NCBI GenBank assembly: GCA_046538945.1
Contig: JBKHHW010000057.1
Span: 1 to 17,585 of the forward strand
Origin: JAEZKC01 sp046538945
GTDB lineage: Bacteria; Fibrobacterota; Chitinivibrionia; Chitinivibrionales; Chitinispirillaceae
DNA length: 17,585 bases
Direction: 5' to 3'
A model generated the notes under the pieces. That model saw only the letters and a program-made list of their open reading frames with translations. It made no database searches and was not told the DNA's origin. The position numbers and the translations under genes were made by a program. Positions 5,977 through 12,570 of this stretch are shown piece by piece. The number at the start of each line of letters is the position of its first letter. The stretch's first letter is position 1.

Positions 5977-7965
5977 ATGGGCAATTTGAAAAGACTTTCT
6001 CTTCTTTTCCTGACTGTACTGGCTCTGTTCACCGCCTCCGATGCACAGCGCATCACCGTCCAGGGCAACAGGTTCTATGTCGGAGAAAACCCGATATTCA
6101 TGCTGGGAGCAAACACCCCCTGGGACAGGTGGAACGATTTCGGACACAGTTTCAACTACGACTGGTGGAACAACCACTTTGAGCAGATGCACCAATCGGG
6201 AATAAACAATACCCGGGTATGGATCAGCTGCAGCGGCGAAAACGATTCCCCGGGTATCGATGCCACCGGACATGTCACCGGCGCCACGGATCAGTTCTGG
6301 AGTGATGTGGGGGACCTCTTTGAAATTGCACAGAACAACCAGATCTATCTCATGATAGCTCTCATCTCTTTCGATCACACTAAAGAGCAGAGAAATTTCG
6401 ACAGATGGCGGCTCATGTACCAGAGTCCTGAAAATCGCCAGTCATTTGTGGACAACTATGCCGTTCCATTCGTGGAGCGCTTCGGAGACAACCCGTATTT
6501 CTGGTCCATTGATGTGGGAAATGAACTGGACTGGGTTCATGAAAACCACGATGTGCCCATAGAAGATGTCTTCGACCTGGTCGCCAGAGTTGCAAACGGC
6601 GTACATGCAAACAGTGAAGTACTGGTCACACTGGGTACCGGTGCCGGCCCCAAGTATCTCAGCCCCACCTACGGTGAACAGAACTGGTATTCAGATGAAG
6701 TTCTTGGGGAGCTGCAGCCCGGAGCTTACCTCGACTTCTACAACAATCATTATTATGAATGGATGAAGGAATGGTTCAGCACACCCTTCGATATGGGACC
6801 GGATGACTGGGAGATCAGTGAAAAACCCTGTGTGATCGGGGAGTATTCAGGGCTGGGGCATGGAGACGGTTACAGCCCAGCGGAATGTCTGGAAAAGGCC
6901 TACGATCTGGGGTGGCAGGGAGTGATGCCCTGGACCTCCAACGGAGTGGATGTGCACGGTACCCTGAGTGATTTCGGCCCGGCTTTCAGCTCCTTCAGTG
7001 AAGCTCATTACGATCTGGTCTTCCCTTCCTCAACCCCCAACCCGGGACCTTTCACTCTCTCTATCACTCAGCCCGAAGGCGGAGAGATCACCGCATCACC
7101 TTCCAAAGAGCTTTATGAAAAAGGTGAAGATGTTACTCTCACCGCCACTCCCCGGGAAGGTGGCGCATTCATGAAGTGGACCGGGGATGCAAGCGGCACG
7201 AAACCCTCTGTCACAATCACCGTAAACAGAAACATGAATGTTTCGGCCCTCTTTGCCGCAGCGGGAGATGTTATCAGCAATGGTACATTCGATGATGGAA
7301 TGACCGACTGGAACCTGGGTCAATACGAAAGCGGATCAGCTACCGCATCGGTACAGGATGGTGCCTGCCAGATCGCAATAGCCGACGGAGGCACCGAAAT
7401 CTGGCATGTACAGCTGATTCAAAACGGCCTCACCCTGGCTGAAGACCAGACCTATGTGTTCTCCTTTGATGCCTCGGCCGATTCCGAACGGGAAATCTTT
7501 GTTGCGGTAGGAGAATCAGGAGGCGCGTACACAAAATATGCCGAACAGACTGTCACACTGACCTCCGAAACTCAGACATTCACTTTCGAATTCACTCCCA
7601 GTGCCGCAAACATCAATGCCAGAGCCGAATTCAACATAGGGATGGCAGCCGGCACAGTGACATTGGACAATGTTTCCATCAGATCAGCCGCTTCCTCCCC
7701 TGTTCTCAGGAGTGTCAAGCCGACACGGCCGACCGGGAAAACCTACAGCCTGAAAAGCAGTACCCTGCAGTTCAATGTGAACCCGGGAGACTACGTCAGG
7801 GCAAACGGTTTCACCCTCAGCGGAGCGCGCGTGTTCTCCTTTGAAGGAAGAGCTGCAGACGGCATGATCTCAGTTCCCCTCAAAAACATGGCCTCTTCGG
7901 CAATCATTGTCAGAGGAACATCGGGTGGAAAAGATTTCAGTTTCAGGGTTATTAACAACAGATAA
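5977..7965 (+). CDS. Secreted multidomain glycoside hydrolase (GH5-like), with InlB-type repeat, CBM and sorting tail
   Basis: The 662-residue product has a signal peptide (1-23, cut after ASDA). Residues 25-350 form a clan GH-A TIM barrel that looks like GH5 endo-beta-mannanase/glucanase: LGANTPWDRW (43-52), NTRVWIS, GNELDW with the probable acid/base Glu183, NNHYY, IGEYSGLG with the probable nucleophile Glu289, and MPWTSNG. Residues 362-428 resemble a divergent InlB-type bacterial repeat (PEGGEITASP, VTLTATP, WTGD). Residues 430-570 look like a CBM4/9 beta sandwich (VISNGTFDDGMTDW through TLDNVSI). The last ~80 residues end like type IX secretion tails (GARVFSFEGR, VPLKNMASSAIIVRGTSGGK). 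I chose ATG 5977 (AAAGGGG six bases upstream) over an in-frame ATG at 5809, which lacks a signal peptide. Substrate cannot be fixed by eye; mannan or beta-glucan are likeliest. Confidence 0.85.
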   Translation: MGNLKRLSLLFLTVLALFTASDAQRITVQGNRFYVGENPIFMLGANTPWDRWNDFGHSFNYDWWNNHFEQMHQSGINNTRVWISCSGENDSPGIDATGHVTGATDQFWSDVGDLFEIAQNNQIYLMIALISFDHTKEQRNFDRWRLMYQSPENRQSFVDNYAVPFVERFGDNPYFWSIDVGNELDWVHENHDVPIEDVFDLVARVANGVHANSEVLVTLGTGAGPKYLSPTYGEQNWYSDEVLGELQPGAYLDFYNNHYYEWMKEWFSTPFDMGPDDWEISEKPCVIGEYSGLGHGDGYSPAECLEKAYDLGWQGVMPWTSNGVDVHGTLSDFGPAFSSFSEAHYDLVFPSSTPNPGPFTLSITQPEGGEITASPSKELYEKGEDVTLTATPREGGAFMKWTGDASGTKPSVTITVNRNMNVSALFAAAGDVISNGTFDDGMTDWNLGQYESGSATASVQDGACQIAIADGGTEIWHVQLIQNGLTLAEDQTYVFSFDASADSEREIFVAVGESGGAYTKYAEQTVTLTSETQTFTFEFTPSAANINARAEFNIGMAAGTVTLDNVSIRSAASSPVLRSVKPTRPTGKTYSLKSSTLQFNVNPGDYVRANGFTLSGARVFSFEGRAADGMISVPLKNMASSAIIVRGTSGGKDFSFRVINNR

Positions 7966-7999
7966 GTGGTATGTGAAAACCTGAGTCAGATTTGAATAC

Positions 8000-8034
8000 A
8001 AAGGGGTGAGAGTACAATCTCGCCCTTTCGTTTT
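8000..8034 (+). terminator. Intrinsic terminator after the glycanase gene
   Basis: AAAGGG (8000-8005) pairs with CCCTTT (8023-8028) and GAGA (8008-8011) with TCTC (8018-8021), with a small internal mismatch and a six-base loop. TTTT follows at 8031-8034. It sits 34 bp past the glycanase stop and just before the end of the convergent exonuclease gene, so it may serve both strands, although the T run is on the plus side only. Confidence 0.65.
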
Positions 8035-8045
8035 CTGCAGTACAT

Positions 8046-8678
8046 TCAGGAAACGGTTTCGGTCTGCGCTTTGAGCTTTTTCAGATATCCCGCAACGGAT
8101 TTCCTTGACTTCTTCATCACCATCTGCAGAACTTTCAGATCAGCTCTGCCGGTGGAACTCAGACGACAGGCCTCCTCACGCAGAAATCTCCACACCTCGG
8201 AGGTTATCTCCACATCGTGCATCGCCCGGTGAGCATTGGAACTGTAAAGAGAACCTATACCCATGAAGGATGCAAGTGTACCCAGTTTGTAATCTGGGAG
8301 ATCGGGGATCAGACGCCTGGAAAGACGGAGCGTACAGAAGAATTCGGGAGAAAGCACAATATCCGCCCGCCCCATTTCCGCTCTGAAGAACCGGGAATCG
8401 AAGGAGGCGTTATGGGCCACTAGTGGCCGCCTGCCGATAAATTCGGCAAGGTGCGGCATAACCTCCTCTGGAACAGGCTTGCCCATCACCATTCTGTTTG
8501 AAATTCCGGTAAGCGCAGTGATAAATGAAGGGATTGTGGTACCGGGATTCATGAGCTGACTGAATCTGTCCACGATTCCCCTGTTGTTTACGATCGCCGC
8601 ACCTACTTCAATTATTCGGCAGTACTCGGTACTCAGCCCGGTTGTCTCGAAATCGATTACCACTACTTCTTCGTTCAA
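8046..8678 (-). CDS. DnaQ-like DEDDh 3'-5' exonuclease
   Basis: The 210-residue product belongs to the DnaQ/PolC epsilon-like exonuclease superfamily, which removes nucleotides from DNA or RNA 3' ends with two metal ions. The catalytic set is complete: Asp9 and Glu11 in VIDFETTG, Asp94 in AHNASFD, and His150/Asp155 in AHRAMHDVE, the DEDDh form. The frame stays open upstream to an ATG at 8810 that overlaps the RelE-like gene by 49 bp. I prefer TTG 8678 because the homologous region starts here (NEEVVVIDFE) and a good promoter lies at 8716-8743, which would exclude the longer form. The ribosome binding site is weak (GGGAAGCGAAG), so the start remains uncertain. Substrate (proofreading, repair or RNA turnover) is unknown. 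Confidence 0.85.
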   Translation of the reverse strand: MNEEVVVIDFETTGLSTEYCRIIEVGAAIVNNRGIVDRFSQLMNPGTTIPSFITALTGISNRMVMGKPVPEEVMPHLAEFIGRRPLVAHNASFDSRFFRAEMGRADIVLSPEFFCTLRLSRRLIPDLPDYKLGTLASFMGIGSLYSSNAHRAMHDVEITSEVWRFLREEACRLSSTGRADLKVLQMVMKKSRKSVAGYLKKLKAQTETVS

Positions 8679-8715
8679 GTCTTCGCTTCCCGGTCTAATG
8701 TGAGAAAAGAGAGGA

Positions 8716-8743
8716 AATATAGTTTTGTGGCCGGGATTAACAA
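8716..8743 (-). promoter_or_regulatory. Putative promoter of the DnaQ-like exonuclease gene
   Basis: On the minus strand TTGTTA (8743-8738) is followed after 16 bp by TATATT (8721-8716). Transcription would begin near 8709, about 30 nt before TTG 8678. The site lies entirely between the RelE-like stop and the exonuclease start, giving the exonuclease its own promoter in addition to any read-through from the toxin-antitoxin operon. Confidence 0.5.
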
Positions 8744-8761
8744 AGAAATCAGAGTGTTTTA

Positions 8762-9022
8762 CTACCTGTAAACATCTTTGCGATGACCAACACGTACAAC
8801 AAGAATACAAAGCAGATCATCTTCAACTTGGTAGACAATTCTATACTTCCCTACCCTGGTACGATAAGCTTTACCTGCTCCTTGAATCTTCTTGAAACCG
8901 GAAGGAAATGGATCTGAAGCGAGTGATTCTACTGCTTTAACAATTTTTGGTATTACAACTCGATCGATCTGTTTTAGATCCTTGATTGCTGATGTCTTCC
9001 ACTCAATCCGGTAAATAGCCAT
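8762..9022 (-). CDS. RelE/ParE superfamily toxin
   Basis: The 86-residue product has the compact RelE fold pattern: an N-terminal strand (AIYRIEWKTSAIKDLKQID), a helix with VVIPKIVKAVESLASDPFP, the loop GFKKIQGAGKAYRTRVGKYRIVYQVED and a final strand ILVVRVGHRKDVYR. RelE enzymes cut mRNA in the ribosomal A site and the related ParE poisons gyrase. The basic residues (Lys/Arg in KAYRTRVGKYR and the terminal GHRKDVYR) are those usual for RelE-type nucleases, so I favour mRNA cleavage. It overlaps the antitoxin gene by 20 bp, with GGAGG inside the antitoxin gene a little upstream of ATG 9022, so translation is coupled and the antitoxin is made first. Confidence 0.92.
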   Translation of the reverse strand: MAIYRIEWKTSAIKDLKQIDRVVIPKIVKAVESLASDPFPSGFKKIQGAGKAYRTRVGKYRIVYQVEDDLLCILVVRVGHRKDVYR

Positions 9023-9209
9023 TACGTTTTAAATCCTCCATAACCTTATCATGCGGTATAGTCGGCTCTTCACGGCGTTCGGCAATCACCGCCAGATCAT
9101 TCAGATTTTCCAGTAACTCTTCGAACTCTTTTATAGGCAAAATAACAGCCTTTTTGTTACCATCCATATCGGTAACATATTCCGGATGCAGATTTGGTGT
9201 CTTCTTCAT
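9003..9209 (-). CDS. Type II antitoxin, RelB/Phd-YefM-like
   Basis: The 68-residue product has the features of small antitoxins paired with RelE: a short beta N-terminus (PEYVTDMDGNKKAVILPIKEFEELL) that resembles the DNA-binding half of Phd/YefM proteins, then an acidic helical C-terminus (DLAVIAERREEPTIPHDKVMEDL) that would wrap the toxin. ATG 9209 is preceded by GGGAGG with a five-base gap, a much stronger ribosome binding site than that of the toxin, fitting the need for excess antitoxin. An inverted repeat about 65 bp upstream is a candidate operator for autorepression. Confidence 0.9.
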   Translation of the reverse strand: MKKTPNLHPEYVTDMDGNKKAVILPIKEFEELLENLNDLAVIAERREEPTIPHDKVMEDLKRNGYLPD

Positions 9210-9274
9210 CTATCCTCCCGAACAAAATATATGTGTCTTATAATATATTTCGATCACCCCAAGTGTATCCATCA

Positions 9275-9295
9275 TTATTACAACTGTTGTGATAA
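9275..9295. promoter_or_regulatory. Inverted repeat, candidate operator of the toxin-antitoxin operon
   Basis: TTATTACAAC (9275-9284), one central base and GTTGTGATAA (9286-9295) form a 10-bp inverted repeat with a single mismatch. Its size and symmetry suit a dimeric repressor such as an antitoxin. It lies 66 bp upstream of antitoxin ATG 9209. I could not place a confident -35/-10 pair between the two, though A/T-rich hexamers (TATATT, TATTAT on the minus strand) are present. Confidence 0.5.
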
Positions 9296-9319
9296 ACGGT
9301 CAGCATAAGGCGGGAGAAA

Positions 9320-9417
9320 CCCTTCGACTACGCGGACTACGCTAATTCCGTGTACGGAAACAAGGTGAGCGGAAAACAGTTCTATCCAGTTTTGCAATCA
9401 TGTACTATCCGCTCACC
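9320..9417. repeat. Structured intergenic element with nested direct and inverted repeats
   Basis: Within about 100 bp there are: a direct repeat of GACTACGC (9326-9333 and 9335-9342); a short palindrome TTCCGT-GT-ACGGAA (9346-9359); and a perfect 10-bp inverted repeat GGTGAGCGGA (9364-9373) / TCCGCTCACC (9408-9417) around a 34-bp loop. None is followed by a clean T run, so this is not an ordinary terminator, though it does lie between the stop of the HTH-like gene and the toxin-antitoxin operon. The opening phrase CCCTTCGACTACGC resembles a filler repeat common between genes in many genomes. Confidence 0.6.
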
Positions 9418-9431
9418 CCTGGCTTTTCGTT

Positions 9432-9872
9432 TTACCCGAAAACATCCTCCAGCGGGATATCGTAGGTCTCACAGAGCCGGTTTATGAAAATTCTTGAGGG
9501 CATGATCCTGTGATCCTTGACCAGGCTGAAAAATTCTTTAGTGACAAACAGTACTTTGGCCGCATCCACCGGATCGATACGGTGATGATCCATGGCGATG
9601 AACAAACGGTCACACACATTTTCATCTATCATGCCCGTTCTGAGCCACCCGGTATCGAAAGCGTCGCAGGCCCGGGTCATCTCATCCACAACAAGCTCCG
9701 AAGGCTGCCGTTCATGCCTGCGGATCGCCGGCAGATCACCGCGATCAAGAGCTGGAAGCTTTGCGGCTGCGGCGTCCTCCTTGAATTTCCCCGTCTCGTC
9801 GGAGAAGCAGGATGTGAGAGCGGTCATGAAGCGGTCGCAAAGGGCTGAGTCAATCGATCTGTTCTCAGACAT
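9432..9872 (-). CDS. Small protein with two cryptic tandem Cro/CI-like HTH domains
   Basis: I do not recognise this 146-residue protein as a whole. Residues about 85-146 line up without gaps with a Cro/CI (XRE) helix-turn-helix: a first helix NVCDRLFIAMDHHR, DPVDAAKVLFV in the place of the second helix, TKEFFSLVKDHRIMPS in the place of the recognition helix plus the R-x-PS turn, and FINRLCETYDIPLEDVFG as the typical closing helices. The first half fits the same pattern: KFKEDAAAAKLPALDRGDL, AIRRHERQPS, then VVDEMTRACDAFDTGWLRTG, which ends like the common LDWLLTG. I therefore infer a duplicated DNA-binding fold, probably a regulator. ATG 9872 is preceded by AAGGAGG. The gene follows the histidine phosphatase gene at a gap of 84 bp and may be co-transcribed with it. 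Confidence 0.7.
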   Translation of the reverse strand: MSENRSIDSALCDRFMTALTSCFSDETGKFKEDAAAAKLPALDRGDLPAIRRHERQPSELVVDEMTRACDAFDTGWLRTGMIDENVCDRLFIAMDHHRIDPVDAAKVLFVTKEFFSLVKDHRIMPSRIFINRLCETYDIPLEDVFG

Positions 9873-9921
9873 GATGGCATCCTCCTTATGTTAACTCGAA
9901 TACACCTTAATACTATGTATC

Positions 9922-9937
9922 TTCAAGAACAGTGCCA
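9922..9937 (-). promoter_or_regulatory. Near-match to a sigma-54 promoter upstream of the tandem-HTH gene
   Basis: The minus strand reads TGGCAC-TGTTC-TTGAA, 50 bp before ATG 9872. The -24 half is perfect and the spacing correct, but the -12 GC is GA here, a change at a normally invariant position. It could be a weak site, a decayed site, a binding site for RpoN without activity, or chance. Confidence 0.22.
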
Positions 9938-9956
9938 TTGGATGGAATACCTGAAT

Positions 9957-10562
9957 TCACAACCCGGGTATCTCCCCCGTATGATTGATGAATTTGACAT
10001 GAGAATCAGTTTCCGAAATTTTTAGGGCACTAACCGAACCGGTGGAAACGGTGATGTGTAGAAAACTGTCCAGCGACACCCCCAGATAATATGCCAAAAC
10101 GCTCTTTATGGGATCATGATGGCTCACTACCGCCACCACCTGCTCTGAATGATCGCCGCACAGACGCTCCATCTCACTTACCATACGGGTCTGCACCTGA
10201 ACCATCAGCTCTCCTTTTGGAATCACACACCCGTTACGGTAAAAATGAAACTGTTTCCATCCGAAATCAGACTCAAGCTCCCCAAAACTCTTTCCGGTCC
10301 ACTCTCCGAAATCGATTTCGGCAAAGGAGTCCCGAAGCTCGATGTCGATGCCCCGATCACGGGCAAGCGGAGTCGCGGTCTCGATTGCTCTCTCAAGAGG
10401 ACTGGAATAGATCGCGTGCAGAGGAATCCCCTCCAAAAAATCGACAATACCGCAAGCCTGTCGCCTTCCATCGGCACTCAGATGAACCCCTTCGAGCCTT
10501 CCGGGGATCCGGTCCGCCATATCGATATTCCCATGCCTGATAAGAAGAAATGTTGTTGTCAT
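9957..10562 (-). CDS. Histidine phosphatase family protein (phosphoglycerate mutase-like), copy 1
   Basis: The 201-residue product is a branch 1 histidine phosphatase. It has the RHG motif with the phosphorylated His10, Arg58 in YSSPLERAIETA, Glu82 in AEIDFGEWTG, and the second active-site histidine in VVSHHDPIKS (about 148). The size and the FGEWTGKSF segment are those of small-molecule phosphatases such as CobC-like alpha-ribazole phosphatase and broad-specificity phosphatases; true phosphoglycerate mutases are longer. No cobalamin genes are nearby, so the substrate is open. ATG 10562 lacks a strong ribosome binding site. The next gene upstream on the same strand is a clear paralogue. Confidence 0.88.
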   Translation of the reverse strand: MTTTFLLIRHGNIDMADRIPGRLEGVHLSADGRRQACGIVDFLEGIPLHAIYSSPLERAIETATPLARDRGIDIELRDSFAEIDFGEWTGKSFGELESDFGWKQFHFYRNGCVIPKGELMVQVQTRMVSEMERLCGDHSEQVVAVVSHHDPIKSVLAYYLGVSLDSFLHITVSTGSVSALKISETDSHVKFINHTGEIPGL

Positions 10563-10759
10563 AAACAGATCAATCCATCGCTATAAACTGAAGTTCTCTT
10601 TTCGAAACCGACCTGTATTCATATTCAGGTTTTTGCAAAACAACACCCTTTCCGCTTCGCCCTTACACTATTCCGGGCCATAGCCCAAAGGAATGCAGAA
10701 CAGGTTCCAGCCGCGACACTCACCCGGCATAACAGACAGGCTGCATCTTTTGTCTTCGA
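10563..10759. other. Spacer between the two histidine phosphatase genes
   Basis: This 197-bp stretch has no gene. There is a short stem ACCTG (10611-10615) / CAGGT (10626-10630) followed by TTTT on the plus strand, which is the wrong strand to end the flanking minus-strand genes, and a small GGGC-CATA-GCCC hairpin near 10676-10687. The spacer is long enough for a separate promoter for the downstream gene. Confidence 0.5.
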
Positions 10760-11362
10760 TCATAAAGAAAGCATTCCGGTACTGTTGATACACCCCACAG
10801 CAGCACCGTAATCATCAACTCTAAGTACGCTGACAGATGCGGGATCGACTTCAAACCGGCTGATGAAATCAAGTGGGATACCGCAGTAGTGAGCAAGCAC
10901 AGTTTTTATGGGGTTGCCGTGGCTGACCATGATCACCGTAGCACCGTCCCTTTTTCTGCGGACCCTCTCTACAAAACCGCTCACCCTCGACGCCACCTCC
11001 AGAGTCATCTCTCCACCGGGAATTCTGGTGCCGCCCTTGAAACGGTTGTAAACATCCCACAAAGGATCCTTCGCCACCTCCTCAAAAGACAAGCCGGTCC
11101 AGTTTCCGCTGTCCACCTCATCGAGCTCTCTGGCGACAGTCACAGGTACATCCTTACTGCGGGCGATGATTTCGGCAGTTTCCACAACTCTCTCAAGAGG
11201 TCCACTGTAGATTGCTGAAACAGGGATAGTCTCCAGCCTGCAGGCAAGGTCAAGCACCTGCTTTCTGCCCTCTCCGTTAAGGTGAACTTTTTCTTTTCTC
11301 CCCGCAATGAATTTTCCCACAAAATCACACAAACCGTGACGGATAAAGAGAATAGTGATCAT
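10760..11362 (-). CDS. Histidine phosphatase family protein (phosphoglycerate mutase-like), copy 2
   Basis: The 200-residue product has RHG with His9, Arg58 in YSGPLERVVETA, Glu82 in DEVDSGNWTG and the second catalytic histidine in VMVSHGNPIKTVLAHYCG (about 148). It aligns with the gene at 9957-10562 from end to end, almost without gaps, with matching positions of all active-site residues, so the two arose by duplication. The differences around the substrate pocket (GRKEKVHLNG against GRLEGVHLSA, and RFKGGTRIPGGEMT against FYRNGCVIPKGELM) suggest that they have diverged in substrate. ATG 11362 is preceded by GGAAGA. Confidence 0.88.
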   Translation of the reverse strand: MITILFIRHGLCDFVGKFIAGRKEKVHLNGEGRKQVLDLACRLETIPVSAIYSGPLERVVETAEIIARSKDVPVTVARELDEVDSGNWTGLSFEEVAKDPLWDVYNRFKGGTRIPGGEMTLEVASRVSGFVERVRRKRDGATVIMVSHGNPIKTVLAHYCGIPLDFISRFEVDPASVSVLRVDDYGAAVGCINSTGMLSL

Positions 11363-11840
11363 ATTTTCTTCCGTGAGTGATACTGAAATCCCATAGCTAC
11401 CAGCCGGACCGGTTCAGTTCTGCCGGAACGACCCATTTATACGGTATACATTCAATTTTCATTCCATGAGGGTGAAAGGCTGGTATTTCGAAATAAATCA
11501 GCGGGTTACGATGTCATGACCTTCAATTGTGAAATTGATGTTCATTAGAAGAATAATATGGATCAGTTCCGAATCAAGATGTCGAACACAATGCGATCCA
11601 TTTCACCCGCCAAGAGTGACCCCGTTTTTTGTTTCACACTTTTTTAACCAATTGCCATTTATATATTTTATGTGCAGGGCCTTGCGTTTTAACATTATTC
11701 CAGACTTTACCAATTTCTTTACCATGACCCTGAGGTCCATGCTTTCGTACTGAACTGATGAAATACAACGGGCCGCACAGAACTGAAAAAAAGTTCCGCT
11801 CGCGATCTGTTACATGAACTATAACTTATGGGAGGTAGTA
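11363..11840. other. Long intergenic region, possible insertion-sequence scar
   Basis: No supportable gene is present; the plus-strand frame at 11529-11753 has unusual composition and no ribosome binding site. The region contains a hairpin TCAATT-GTGA-AATTGA (11523-11538). From about 11559 to 11625 there are motifs (TGGATCAGTTCCGAATCA, then GATCCATTTCACCCGCC, then GAGTGACCCC) that remind me of terminal repeats of IS21-type elements, but no transposase fragment is visible. It separates divergent genes and must hold the promoters for 11362 (minus) and 11841 (plus). Confidence 0.45.
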
Positions 11841-12548
11841 GTGTTTCGTGCGAATATGGTTGTTGTTATTCTCCTTGCCCTTTCTAATTACTGCTTTGCA
11901 AGAGGCCTTGACGCCCAGAATTACTCACTGGCAGATAACTTCAGTGCGCCGCTCCTGATCATGACCATGGGGGCCTCCTCTTCCCAAACAACCACCACCA
12001 TAGGTATCGAGTCCTCCGGTATTTCTCCTGAACTGCAGAAGACAATCAACGGCGGAAAAACTCTGGGTACGCTCGGGACTATTTTCTGGGGTAGCGGGAA
12101 GCTGATGCAGGTGGTAGGGTTATCCATGCTCATGCACTATGATGACGCCGGGTTGTCATGGCTTTTGACCGGAACGGCACTGGATCTTTTTGGTCCGATT
12201 TCGTCCTGTATAGGAGAAGCCAGTGTCATGAGCGCAATGAGGAGAGAGGGGGTCAGACTGCAGGGTAATTACTTTCAGATCCGTCCCAAAGGATGGGGAT
12301 ACTACGGCACCAGTTGGGCATTCACCGGCATTGGTATAATTGCAAACCTGCTTGGTGTCAGTTCAGGTATTCAACCTCTGGCTCTTGTCGGAAGTATTGC
12401 CGGAGTTGTTGGTGAGGTGTACCGCGGCATATCTGCCATTGCCCCTCTTGTCAGAGTGAATAGAGCGAGCAGCCGGATTCATATACAGGCCCGGCCGATT
12501 CTCGATTCAGAAGGAAGAACGGGAATGGCGCTATCCTGCAGTTTTTAA
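11841..12548 (+). CDS. Unrecognised exported hydrophobic protein
   Basis: I do not recognise this protein. I start it at GTG 11841 because GGGAGG lies five bases before it; an in-frame ATG 27 bp upstream has no ribosome binding site and would place the Shine-Dalgarno inside the gene. From the GTG the 235-residue product opens with a typical signal peptide (MFRANMVVVILLALSNYCFA, cut near residue 20). Hydrophobic glycine-rich stretches follow at about 72-100, 104-130 and 155-200, with Gly/Ala-small-residue patterns, and a polar Ser/Thr run at 46-54. It ends in ...MALSCSF, with the terminal Phe that many outer-membrane barrel proteins carry, but the number of strands is unclear. It stands alone, with no partner gene on its strand. 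Confidence 0.6.
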   Translation: MFRANMVVVILLALSNYCFARGLDAQNYSLADNFSAPLLIMTMGASSSQTTTTIGIESSGISPELQKTINGGKTLGTLGTIFWGSGKLMQVVGLSMLMHYDDAGLSWLLTGTALDLFGPISSCIGEASVMSAMRREGVRLQGNYFQIRPKGWGYYGTSWAFTGIGIIANLLGVSSGIQPLALVGSIAGVVGEVYRGISAIAPLVRVNRASSRIHIQARPILDSEGRTGMALSCSF

Positions 12549-12570
12549 CGCCTGTTCGACGTATTCGATC

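Noticed and set aside
11529..11753. Small plus-strand gene of 74 codons
   Set aside because: No ribosome binding site, odd residue make-up, and it crosses the possible insertion-sequence scar.
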